Shown here piece by piece: positions 26,260 through 34,140 of a stretch of DNA of 64,000 nt. Position 1 is the first letter of the stretch. Each line of letters opens with the position of its first letter. A model generated the notes under the pieces. The model ran no database searches, was not told where the DNA came from, and was given only the letters and a program-made list of their open reading frames with translations. Made by a program: the position numbers and the translations under genes. This DNA is from Deltaproteobacteria bacterium IMCC39524. Lineage in GTDB: Bacteria > Desulfobacterota > Desulfuromonadia > Desulfuromonadales > BM103. Location: contig JARUHJ010000001.1 of NCBI GenBank assembly GCA_029667085.1, positions 1-64,000 of the forward strand, written 5' to 3'.

Positions 26260-27561
26260 TCAGAGGTGCAACTCTTCTGCAACAGCTTCAGTCGTAGCTG
26301 TCATTAAGCTGTTTAGCTCTTCATCATTGATGATGTAGGGGGGCATGACATAAACGAGTTTGCCGAAGGGCCGAACCCAGACGCCCTTGTCGACAAAGCG
26401 CCTGGTGATGGAAGGCATATCCACAGGTTGTTCCAGTTCCAGAACTCCGATCCCGCCTTTGATGCGGACGTCTGCTACACCATCCCAATCCTGACAGGGC
26501 TGCAGGTGCTCAAAGAAAGTCTCACTCATTCTGGCAATGCGCTCTTGCCACGGGCTATCAAGCAACAGGTCGATGCTGGCGTTGGCTGTGGCGCAGGCCA
26601 GCGGGTTGGCCATGAAGGTCGGGCCATGCATGAACGCTTTTGGAGCCTTGCGTGAAATGGCCTGGCTGATCTCTGAGGTCGTCAAGGTTGCTGCCAGAGA
26701 CATGTAACCACCGGTTATCGCTTTGCCCAGGCACATGATGTCAGGAACGATTTCTGCCTGCTCACAGGCAAAGAGGGTGCCTGTACGGCCAAAACCGGTG
26801 GCGATTTCATCGGCGATCAGCAGGACCTCGTAACTGTCGCAGAGCGATCTTACCTGGCGCAGATACTCTGGAGCGTAAAAACGCATGCCGCCTGCCCCTT
26901 GAACAAGCGGTTCAAGGATTACGGCAGCTATTTCGCTATGGTTCTTTTTGATCAGATTACGAAAGTCAGCGATATCTTCATCGCGCCAGTCGGCATCCTT
27001 TGTCACCGTTGGAGCCTCGGCAAAGAGATGCTTCGGGAGAGCCTCGGCAAAGAGATGGTGCATGCCTGTTTGCGGATCACAGACCGCCATGGCTCCGCAG
27101 GTGTCACCATGGTAGCCGCGCCGGATTGTCAACATCCGCTGTTTGCCTGGCTGTCCCTTTGAGTGCCAGTACTGGATAGCCATCTTGATAGCAACTTCGA
27201 CGCTGACGGACCCTGAGTCGCAAAAGAACACGCGTGTAAGAGGCTCCGGCGTCAAAGTGATCAGACGTGCGGCAAGTTCTGCGGCCGGGCGATGGGTCAG
27301 GCCACCGAACATTACGTGTGACATCTCATCAAGCTGCGCCTTAGCGGCTGCATTGATGACAGGATGATTGTAACCATGAATGACCGACCACCAGGACGAC
27401 ATGCCATCGATCAATTGACGACCATCCTCAAGGGTTAAATGGACACCTTGTGCGTTTTTGACGGAGTAGGGTGGGAGAGCCCCCTCAAGGGGTGCATAGG
27501 GATGCCAGACGTGATTTTTTTCGAATTCGAGCCAGTTGCTGTCATCCAGGAGATTGGGCAT
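26260..27561 (-). CDS. bioA: Adenosylmethionine-8-amino-7-oxononanoate aminotransferase
   Basis: Biotin synthesis: transfers the amino group of S-adenosylmethionine to KAPA, giving DAPA. 433 residues, a fold-type I PLP enzyme aligning end to end with E. coli BioA. Matching blocks are HVWHPYAP, DGMSSWWSVIHGYNHP, FCDSGSVSVEVAIKMA, RGYHGDTCGAMAVCDP, LLIADEIATGFGRTG and the PLP lysine segment CLGKAITGG. The ending is VWVRPFGKLVYVMPPY. No other bio genes are adjacent. Confidence 0.96.
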   Translation of the reverse strand: MPNLLDDSNWLEFEKNHVWHPYAPLEGALPPYSVKNAQGVHLTLEDGRQLIDGMSSWWSVIHGYNHPVINAAAKAQLDEMSHVMFGGLTHRPAAELAARLITLTPEPLTRVFFCDSGSVSVEVAIKMAIQYWHSKGQPGKQRMLTIRRGYHGDTCGAMAVCDPQTGMHHLFAEALPKHLFAEAPTVTKDADWRDEDIADFRNLIKKNHSEIAAVILEPLVQGAGGMRFYAPEYLRQVRSLCDSYEVLLIADEIATGFGRTGTLFACEQAEIVPDIMCLGKAITGGYMSLAATLTTSEISQAISRKAPKAFMHGPTFMANPLACATANASIDLLLDSPWQERIARMSETFFEHLQPCQDWDGVADVRIKGGIGVLELEQPVDMPSITRRFVDKGVWVRPFGKLVYVMPPYIINDEELNSLMTATTEAVAEELHL

Positions 27562-27654
27562 GATCGTTGGTCCTTAAAGCTTGATCAGGTGAGTTTCCTG
27601 CAGCTTAGCGGAAAAATAAGGCCTGAACAAGGAATGTATGAGGTTAGGGAGCTT

Positions 27655-28305
27655 TCAGGACGAACTGTCCTCTTCATGCTTGGCACTGTGCTGGTACTGC
27701 TGGGGTAATAGCTTGCGTCGCAGCCACGTCAGCAACAGGCAGGTGACGAGTGCCAATGCTACCAACAATCCCAGTCGTCCGGTTAATGTCTCGGCGCGCT
27801 GCCAGCTGGTTCCACCGAGAAAGCCGAGCCCCGGATAGCTGATCCCCCAGAGGATGCCGCTGATAATTGAGTAGAGTGTGAATGTCGCAGGGCGCATCTG
27901 GCTGGCTCCGGCAACAAAAGGGACCAACCCGCGAATCGGGCCGAGGAAGCGGCCGAAGAACACGCTCTTGCCGCCATGCTCATTAAAGAATATCTCGGTC
28001 AAACGCAGTAGGTTTTGGCGTTTTTTCAGTAGCCGCCATTTCCAGAGATGAATGCCGAAGCGTGCTCCTAGCCAGTAGCTTAAGAGATCTCCAGCCAGGG
28101 CACCGCATGCTGCAGCGGTCATGATCGCCTCAATCGGGGCCTTGCCCTGGAAGGCCAGCCAACCGCTGAAAACCGTCAAGACGCTGCCTGGCATGATCAG
28201 CCCGACTCCGACGAGAGCTTCAAAAAAGGCGATTAAAAAGACCGCGGCGATGAATAACCCTCCGCCCGGTATAAGATTGAATATCTCTTGAAGCCAATGT
28301 TCCAT
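27655..28305 (-). CDS. DedA-family membrane protein
   Basis: 216 residues with about five hydrophobic segments. The DedA signature is clear: FFEALVGVGLIMPGS near residue 28 and FFGRFLGPIRGLVPFVAGASQM around 118-138, including the membrane-embedded Arg residues. DedA proteins are linked to lipid carrier or phospholipid translocation and envelope homeostasis; the substrate here is unknown. It lies 22 bases downstream of the HD-domain gene and 93 bases upstream of bioA on the same strand, possibly an operon. Confidence 0.9.
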   Translation of the reverse strand: MEHWLQEIFNLIPGGGLFIAAVFLIAFFEALVGVGLIMPGSVLTVFSGWLAFQGKAPIEAIMTAAACGALAGDLLSYWLGARFGIHLWKWRLLKKRQNLLRLTEIFFNEHGGKSVFFGRFLGPIRGLVPFVAGASQMRPATFTLYSIISGILWGISYPGLGFLGGTSWQRAETLTGRLGLLVALALVTCLLLTWLRRKLLPQQYQHSAKHEEDSSS

Positions 28306-28327
28306 CGCGCCCGCTCTATTTCAGGGT

Positions 28328-28867
28328 TCAGGGTTGGAACTTCTGGTGCCACCGGTTAAAAATATCCACCTTCTTCTTGTCAAAATGACTTAAAGAAGAG
28401 CGGACTTTTTCAGCCGTACGTTTGCCCGGCGTTGTCTTGGAGTAGAAGAGGTCGGCGTAAGCGATAATCTTCTCTTCCAGGGTCTGTGGGCTCATGTCTC
28501 GATGTGGCAACGGAAGCTCTTGTCCCCTAATGTCTTCAACGCTTAAGCCGACTCCGATGTGGCGTTCGCACACTAGCGCATGACGTGGGAGCCCTTCTTC
28601 GCGTAGCAAATCAGCGCCAATAATCCCGTGACAGATATAGGGCTTGTCACCGAAGCAAGCCAACTTTGGAGTGTCGGTATAGAGCATGCCAATATCGTGT
28701 AGCAACGCTGCCTGCTCGACAAATTCGATATCAACAGTTTCGGTTCGTTCGACATGTGTTGCTACGCTCACAGCCAGTTTGGCAACCTGGATGCTGTGCG
28801 CCAGAAGGATATTTCTGGCCTCTTGGTTGACACCGTAATATTTATCAATTAAAGCAAGTGGTTGCAA
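28328..28867 (-). CDS. HD-domain metal-dependent phosphohydrolase
   Basis: 179 residues. HD superfamily: the first His in LLAHSIQVAKLA, HD in ALLHDIGMLY, further His in CHGIIGADLL and ERHIGVG, and Asp in IIAYADLFYS. It is compact, with no extra domain and without the extended GYP motif, so a c-di-GMP phosphodiesterase role is not indicated. Members of this type hydrolyse nucleotides or are annotated only as HD proteins. It precedes dedA. Confidence 0.85.
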   Translation of the reverse strand: MQPLALIDKYYGVNQEARNILLAHSIQVAKLAVSVATHVERTETVDIEFVEQAALLHDIGMLYTDTPKLACFGDKPYICHGIIGADLLREEGLPRHALVCERHIGVGLSVEDIRGQELPLPHRDMSPQTLEEKIIAYADLFYSKTTPGKRTAEKVRSSLSHFDKKKVDIFNRWHQKFQP

Positions 28868-28940
28868 ATTATTACCTGAGGTGAAATATAACTCTTGTTG
28901 TGCTGGTTCATGGTTGCAAAATCTAAAGATAATGTTTAAT

Positions 28941-29037
28941 ACAAAGCCGCAAAGAACGCTGAGGAAAATCTCTTAAAGCTGTGAAGAATGGTTTGAGCCT
29001 GACAACTCCTCTCTGCGGCTTCGCGCCTGTGCGTTTA
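28941..29037. repeat. Inverted pair of dispersed CGCAGAG-type repeats
   Basis: AAAGCCGCAAAGAACGCTGAGG (28943-28964) and, inverted, CCTCTCTGCGGCTTCGCGCCTGTGCGTTTAAG (29008-29039) flank a 45-base spacer between two minus-strand genes. They belong to the same repeat type as 18124-18153 and 52842-52880. Confidence 0.5.
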
Positions 29038-29076
29038 AGTCTGTCTTGGCTTTGTTTTGATTGTCGCTCCGTTGAT

Positions 29077-29607
29077 TCATTGAAGAACCTGGAACGTATG
29101 AATTACTTGATCCATAACACCTGAGTAAAGCTTTGTGTTTTCTTTCCGTATCGTAAGGGAGATCAGGTAGCTGCGGTTGGCATTTGAGAATTGATAACTT
29201 TCGAAATGCTTTTCTGCCGAAACTCCGACAATGTGTGTGGCATCGCCAGCCGGCAGCGCGACCTGCTCTTCCAGTGAAATTTCCAGATCTGTAAACTCCT
29301 GGTAAAGTCGAGCTATTTGCTGCTCTGGTTCGATCATCTTCCGTTCCTGAGATATGAGTCTCAGAAGTGTGTCGTCAGCCTGTGGAGGCTTCCAGCGGAG
29401 CTCGCCGCTATTACTGCCGTAGGTGAGACGACGGTCCTTGGCCCACAAAAGCGGGTATTCGATAGCACACTCGAGTACTGCGTCGACATACATGCCGGTT
29501 TTGATCTTTGATCCGCTCTCCTGCATGGCGGCACAGCCCTGGAGCAGAAGACTGCAGGCGAGCAACAGGGCAGGAAACGAGCTAAATGTCAGGTATGGTG
29601 GGATCAT
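29077..29607 (-). CDS. Predicted lipoprotein of unknown function
   Basis: 176 residues from the ATG at 29607, which begins MIPPYLTFSSFPALLLACSL; the frame is open to 29652 but the upstream 15 residues would spoil the signal peptide. The lipobox is LLLQGC, so an acylated envelope protein is expected. The mature region is alpha/beta with no recognised domain. It stands between the MFS transporter and the HD gene on the same strand, separated from each by more than 90 bases. Confidence 0.7.
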   Translation of the reverse strand: MIPPYLTFSSFPALLLACSLLLQGCAAMQESGSKIKTGMYVDAVLECAIEYPLLWAKDRRLTYGSNSGELRWKPPQADDTLLRLISQERKMIEPEQQIARLYQEFTDLEISLEEQVALPAGDATHIVGVSAEKHFESYQFSNANRSYLISLTIRKENTKLYSGVMDQVIHTFQVLQ

Positions 29608-29701
29608 GGCTCTGCCAGAGTTTGAAGTTTGACTCTTCCTCCAATTATACACAGCGTCAAGAAAGAGTGTAACTACTTGTATTTTTCTCCAACCGCCTGG
29701 T

Positions 29702-30925
29702 TCAACTGCTCCAGACGGTTTTTGTGTGTTTTATAAACGGCCAGATGAGAACGGCAACAAGCAGAACCTGTGTGATAAGAAGAATCGTGAAACAAAAGCT
29801 GAGACCAGAACGATCGGCCATCATTCCGACCAAGGGGGCGCTGATCACAAAGCCGAGCCTGAAGGTTAGTGATTTAAGAGAAAGAATGCTGGCGCGTTCA
29901 TGCCGATCACTCTGCTTTTGTAGAGCGAGGCGCAGAAAAGGCCCTTGAATACCGCGCATGATTGTGAGCAGGAAGTAGAAGGCGAAGCCCCAGATAAGTT
30001 GGTTGAAAGCCAGGCCTGTATAGCCAATCGCGATCAGTGATAAAAGGAGAATTGGTGTCCCTCTTGCCCCCAGGTGGTATTGGATGCGATGGCTTAAGAG
30101 AGAGCCGAATGAAACACAGAGGTTGGCAACGGCCCAGATCGGGCCGAACCATACCAGGGGAACATTGATCGATTGCATGTAAGGTTGAATCAGCCAGACT
30201 GGATAAAAAGATGCCAGCCCCAGCATGGCGGCGAGCAGGATACTGTAACGCAGGCCAGGTTTAAGTAAGAAGGCTTTGCGCGCAATTCCCAGGGCTTCGC
30301 GCAGATGGGAGGCTGTATGTCGTTTTGCTGCAGGGATCTCCTTCAGATTGCGGCAAACAAACAAGGCGGAAATCCAGACACCTATCTGCAGGAGGAAGGG
30401 CAGGAGGGGAAACCAGGCGTAGAGCGCTCCTGCGCCGATTGCGCCAGCGGCCTCCCCGGCCTGTGCCCAGGCGGTCATGCGGCCATCATGTTTCGCGTAT
30501 TCCTCTTCCTTGCCTTCATGTCGAAGTGTTTCGTAGAGCAGGGCACTGTCTGCTCCGCTGATAAACGCATATGAGATGCCAAGCTGTATCTCGGCAACGA
30601 GAACGCCGGAAAATGAACCGGCGAAGGTATAGGTTGCCCAGCCAGTGATGCCGAACAGGCATGCGAGGTTGAGGGCAAACCGATAACCCAGACGGTCACT
30701 CAAGTAGCCTGACGGAAACTCCATGATCAGGGTTGCCAGGGAAAAGAGTGCTTGCAGCATGAGGATCTCAGAAAGGCTTAAACCGATCTGATCCTTCCAG
30801 AAAAGAGTGATGATGGCCATGGGCAGCAGGGCCATCTTCAGGCTGGCAAAGATGTTGAGAAGGAGGATGTTTCTTTTGAAGGTCTGTGGCGCGTGGTGCG
30901 TGGCGAGCGGAGAGGGGGTAGACAT
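29702..30925 (-). CDS. Major facilitator superfamily transporter
   Basis: 407 residues with about 12 hydrophobic segments. The MFS motif A-like loop after TM2 reads GYLSDRLGYRFAL, and a related PLVGMMADRSGLS occurs in the second half. The substrate cannot be told; the closest flavour is drug or metabolite efflux (YttB/TetA-like). The first codons (STPSPLATHHAPQ) come from a GCGCGTGG-type repeat that recurs in intergenic regions here, so translation may really begin slightly downstream. Confidence 0.85.
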   Translation of the reverse strand: MSTPSPLATHHAPQTFKRNILLLNIFASLKMALLPMAIITLFWKDQIGLSLSEILMLQALFSLATLIMEFPSGYLSDRLGYRFALNLACLFGITGWATYTFAGSFSGVLVAEIQLGISYAFISGADSALLYETLRHEGKEEEYAKHDGRMTAWAQAGEAAGAIGAGALYAWFPLLPFLLQIGVWISALFVCRNLKEIPAAKRHTASHLREALGIARKAFLLKPGLRYSILLAAMLGLASFYPVWLIQPYMQSINVPLVWFGPIWAVANLCVSFGSLLSHRIQYHLGARGTPILLLSLIAIGYTGLAFNQLIWGFAFYFLLTIMRGIQGPFLRLALQKQSDRHERASILSLKSLTFRLGFVISAPLVGMMADRSGLSFCFTILLITQVLLVAVLIWPFIKHTKTVWSS

Positions 30926-31040
30926 ATTCAGATCTTAGAGGCCTGCGGCACAGAAGATTATATTACATGTAGACGTTTAACACCGAGTGTCAGCAGTGTG
31001 CATGAATAGTCTCCACGCCACACGCTATGTGCCGCAAGGT

Positions 31041-31247
31041 TTAAACCCAATAAATACAGGCCGAGGGACAATTGTCCATGGCGGACTCTATCTTAGCTTC
31101 CGGGGCGCCGGTGGGGTTGTGAACGACAGCTTTCTCGTGAGCGTGTCCGTTGTGACTGTCTTTCATGCTGAAGACCTCAGGACAGACCTGGGTGCAGACT
31201 TCACAGCCAATACAGCAGTCGGGGTCAATTGCGGGTGTGCGTGACAT
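31041..31247 (-). CDS. Ferredoxin, single [4Fe-4S] (Desulfovibrio type)
   Basis: 68-residue electron carrier. The Cys pattern CIGCEVCTQVCPEVF gives three cluster ligands plus an extra Cys, and the remote fourth ligand is in DNCPSACI near the C-terminus. This layout matches small Desulfovibrio-type ferredoxins with one cluster; the second half-site is missing. A His-rich insert (DSHNGHAHEK) lies in the middle. The reverse-strand leader CAGGAGCGCACAC provides a ribosome site. Its partner oxidoreductase is unknown; no redox enzyme gene adjoins. Confidence 0.9.
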   Translation of the reverse strand: MSRTPAIDPDCCIGCEVCTQVCPEVFSMKDSHNGHAHEKAVVHNPTGAPEAKIESAMDNCPSACIYWV

Positions 31248-31361
31248 GTGTGCGCTCCTGGTAAACGAATTGTGATTAGACGTATTAGATTACTGCAAAA
31301 GAAAAATCTTGGCTAGGAGATTGTCGACTATCTAGTGCCTTATCTGTGTCTGGGGCAACAG

Positions 31362-31395
31362 GAAACGGCCTGGCAGGTATGCCAGGCCGTTATAA
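31362..31395 (-). terminator. Hairpin downstream of the mscS-like gene
   Basis: AACGGCCTGGCA pairs perfectly with TGCCAGGCCGTT around four bases (31364-31391). On the minus strand it is followed by TTTCCTGTT, a weak U-tract. Confidence 0.6.
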
Positions 31396-31421
31396 AAAAT
31401 GTCGCAAATCTTGGACGCGTC

Positions 31422-32231
31422 TTACTTGGCGGAAGCCTCTTGCTGGTAGAGATGGACATCGCGCTGAGGGTAGGGGATGCCAATACCTTCTTCATCAAAG
31501 CGTGTTTTCACCGCGGCGTGCAAGTCGAAATGGACCCCCCAGTAGTCCGCTGCGTTCACCCAGGGGCGAAAGGCGAAGTTGACACTGTTATCGGCCAGGG
31601 CAAGGACACCGATCGTTGGGGCCGGCTCTTCAAGTATCCGGCTTTCTTTGGCGAGGATATCTTCAAGGACCTTCTTTACATGGCTTAAGTCCGCATCGTA
31701 GCTGACGCCGACAACCATGTCTATGCGCCGGGTCGATTTGGTCGAATAGTTGATAATGTTATCGCCGATCAACTTGCCGTTTGGAACGTAGACAGTCTTG
31801 TTGTCACCCGTTTTTAGTTGGGTAGAGAAGACGTTGAGGGTTTCGACGACACCGAGAACACCTGCCGCTTCAATAAAGTCGCCAGCTTTGAACTGTTTAA
31901 AAATCAGAATCATAACGCCTGCGGCGAAGTTGCCGAGTGAATCTTTCAGGGCCAGGCCAATAGCAAGACCGGCGGCACCAACAACGGCGACCAGCGATGT
32001 GGTTTGTATGCCCAGCTTGTTTAATGCCGCGATCACGGCAAAGGTTACGACGAGCGCGTTAATCAGGTTTCCGACAAAGCCGGTCAGAGCCTGGTCGGTA
32101 TCACGGCGCTCCATCAGGCCTTTGACCAGTCGGGCAATCATCTTGGCGCCCCAGAAACCGATAGCGAGAATAATGATAGCGTAAGCAATGTTTGTGAACA
32201 TTTGTGTCGCCACTGAAACCTCCTGTGTCAT
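31422..32231 (-). CDS. Small-conductance mechanosensitive channel (MscS family)
   Basis: 269 residues. There are three N-terminal membrane helices (about 12-30, 52-72 and 78-105). The pore helix contains VGAAGLAIGLALKDSLGNFAAGV, the Gly/Ala-packed TM3 of MscS. Then come the beta domain with GVLGVVETLNVFSTQLKTGDN and VPNGKLIGDNIINYS, and the C-terminal alpha/beta domain ending IPYPQRDVHLYQ. Its role is release of solutes under osmotic downshock. The length is close to E. coli MscS (286). Confidence 0.94.
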   Translation of the reverse strand: MTQEVSVATQMFTNIAYAIIILAIGFWGAKMIARLVKGLMERRDTDQALTGFVGNLINALVVTFAVIAALNKLGIQTTSLVAVVGAAGLAIGLALKDSLGNFAAGVMILIFKQFKAGDFIEAAGVLGVVETLNVFSTQLKTGDNKTVYVPNGKLIGDNIINYSTKSTRRIDMVVGVSYDADLSHVKKVLEDILAKESRILEEPAPTIGVLALADNSVNFAFRPWVNAADYWGVHFDLHAAVKTRFDEEGIGIPYPQRDVHLYQQEASAK

Positions 32232-32313
32232 CTTGAACTCCTTAACTGAAAGTCGCTGGAATTGTTGATTAAATTAATTGTCTGCACTTTTGGCGGAATA
32301 AAACCTCGTCTTA

Positions 32314-33690
32314 TTACATATCGTAACGTTTGATTTTTTCAACCAGGGTCGTGCGATTAAGGTTCAAGAGGGCGGCGGCACGGGCCTTGATGTTTCTCGA
32401 TTTCTCCATCGCCTGTTTGATTAAGGTTCGTTCGACCTTTTCTATGGTTTCTGCGAGGTCGAGACCTTCCTCGGGGATATGCAAGATCGGGAGGTTGCCC
32501 TTTCCCTCCGCAGTGCCGCTGATTCTTGAAGGGAGGTCGTTTTGGCCGATCACGTCGCTGTCAGTCAGGGCGATAGCGCGCTCAATGACATTCTCCATCT
32601 CGCGAACATTTCCCGGCCAGGCGTAGTTTTCCAGGGCTCGAACGGCCTCAGTGGTCAACTCCAGTTGTGGCCGGTTCATGTCAATACATATTTTTTTCAG
32701 GAAATGCTTGGCCAGCAGTGGAATGTCCTCACGGCGATCCCGGAGTGGTGGCAGGAGGATGGGGATAACGTTCAGGCGGTAGTAAAGGTCTTCCCGGAAC
32801 TCACCAGATTTAACACGATCCTCAAGGTCTGAGTTGGTTGCTGAAATGACACGGACGTCCAGGTTGACTTTACGTGAAGATCCGACCCTCTCCACCTCCT
32901 GTTCCTGGAGGACTCGCAGCAGCTTCATCTGCAGATGGAGAGGCATGGTGCCAATCTCGTCGAGAAAAATCGTGCCCTTGTTGGCGACCTCGAACTTTCC
33001 CGGCTTGTCGGCGATGGCCCCGGTGAAGGAGCCACGGACATGGCCGAAGAGTTCGCTTTCCAGGAGGTCTGCCGGGATGGCTCCACAGTTGATGTCGATA
33101 AAAGGTTTCTCTCTGCGCGTGCCGTTAAAATGGATAGCACGCGCTACCAGCTCTTTACCGGTCCCTGACTCACCGAGGATCAGGACTGTTGAGTCCGTAT
33201 GGAGCATCTTCTCCATTCGGGAAAAGACCGGCTGGATGGCCGGGCTGTTGCCAATGATGTTGTCGAACTTGTACTTGCCGCGTAATTGCTGGCGAAGATA
33301 AAGGTTCTCAGCGACCAGTCTGCTCTGCTTGACGGCCTTGGCGATCAGAACTTTTAATTTCTCAAAGTTGAGAGGCTTGGTGATGTAGTCAAAGGCGCCT
33401 TCTTTCATCGCCTCGACAGCTGTTTCAGCTGACGCATTGCCCGTGATGAGAATGACGTTGCTGGGAATGGCGTGCTCTTTGACGTGCTTGAGGATGTCTA
33501 TGCCGCTGACACCTGGCAGGAAAAGATCGGTAATGATGACATCATAGCCCTTTACCGAGAGTAAACTCAGCGCATCTTCGCCAGCGGCGACAGCGTCTAC
33601 TCGATAGCTCTCGCGTTCCAGCAGCAGGGTGAGGCTTTCGCGACTGCCTGCTTCGTCGTCTATGAAGAGAATCTTTGCCGAATCGCTCAT
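32314..33690 (-). CDS. Sigma54-dependent response regulator (NtrC family)
   Basis: 458 residues. An N-terminal receiver (1-120) has FIDDEAGS, phospho-acceptor Asp in IITDLFLPG and ITKPLNFEKL. The AAA+ domain (about 135-375) has Walker A GESGTGKE, the sigma54-contact loop as GSFTGA (usual GAFTGA), Walker B GTIFLDEIG and an Arg finger region PLRDRREDIP. A Fis-type helix-turn-helix lies at the C-terminus (NIKARAAALLNLNRTTLVEKIKRY). It activates sigma54 promoters on phosphorylation. No kinase is adjacent; the target is unknown. It is divergent from pyc. Confidence 0.95.
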   Translation of the reverse strand: MSDSAKILFIDDEAGSRESLTLLLERESYRVDAVAAGEDALSLLSVKGYDVIITDLFLPGVSGIDILKHVKEHAIPSNVILITGNASAETAVEAMKEGAFDYITKPLNFEKLKVLIAKAVKQSRLVAENLYLRQQLRGKYKFDNIIGNSPAIQPVFSRMEKMLHTDSTVLILGESGTGKELVARAIHFNGTRREKPFIDINCGAIPADLLESELFGHVRGSFTGAIADKPGKFEVANKGTIFLDEIGTMPLHLQMKLLRVLQEQEVERVGSSRKVNLDVRVISATNSDLEDRVKSGEFREDLYYRLNVIPILLPPLRDRREDIPLLAKHFLKKICIDMNRPQLELTTEAVRALENYAWPGNVREMENVIERAIALTDSDVIGQNDLPSRISGTAEGKGNLPILHIPEEGLDLAETIEKVERTLIKQAMEKSRNIKARAAALLNLNRTTLVEKIKRYDM

Positions 33691-34140
33691 AATCTTTAAA
33701 GCGTTCCCTTTGCTGATCTCTTGTGAGAGTGCGTCATGAATTTGACGTTAATGGCAAACTATCATGGAGATTAAGGGTTTGCAAGAATATTTGAGCACGC
33801 CTGATGATTAACCGTTATTCAAAAGAGAAGGGCAACGTCTGGTTTGGTACGATAAGATCCCTAACCTGACAGGTTTGTCAGCTCCCCTGTTGTTCAGTGT
33901 CACTGAAATGCTGGCTTTCGAATCAAGGTATTTTTTATCAGTTATTTCAGAGGCTTGAAAATAGAACGGTTTTTTGCTTGACATACGCCCTTGCGTTTTG
34001 CTTAGATTGCGCCTATGGAGAATGACGTAAGTATTTAAATTCATTGAAAATTTTTATTCATACTAAATATTTAGCACGGCTATATTTTTTTAGTTTACAT
34101 AAATGGCCCGTGCTTGAATCCCTTCAGGAGTGTAATCGAT
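33691..34140. other. Divergent regulatory region between the sigma54 activator and pyc
   Basis: 450 AT-rich bases without a supported gene. TTGACA at 33978-33983 followed by TTAGAT (34002-34007, 18-base spacer) is a possible but imperfect sigma70 promoter for pyc. It would give a leader of about 125 bases. No operator was recognised. Confidence 0.4.

Noticed and set aside
27013-27058. Direct repeat AGCCTCGGCAAAGAGATG within bioA
   Set aside because: The protein has normal length against E. coli BioA across this segment, so it is local similarity and not an inserted duplication.
33808-34044. 78-codon minus-strand ORF upstream of pyc
   Set aside because: It has no ribosome site, no recognisable domain and an AT-rich promoter-like composition.
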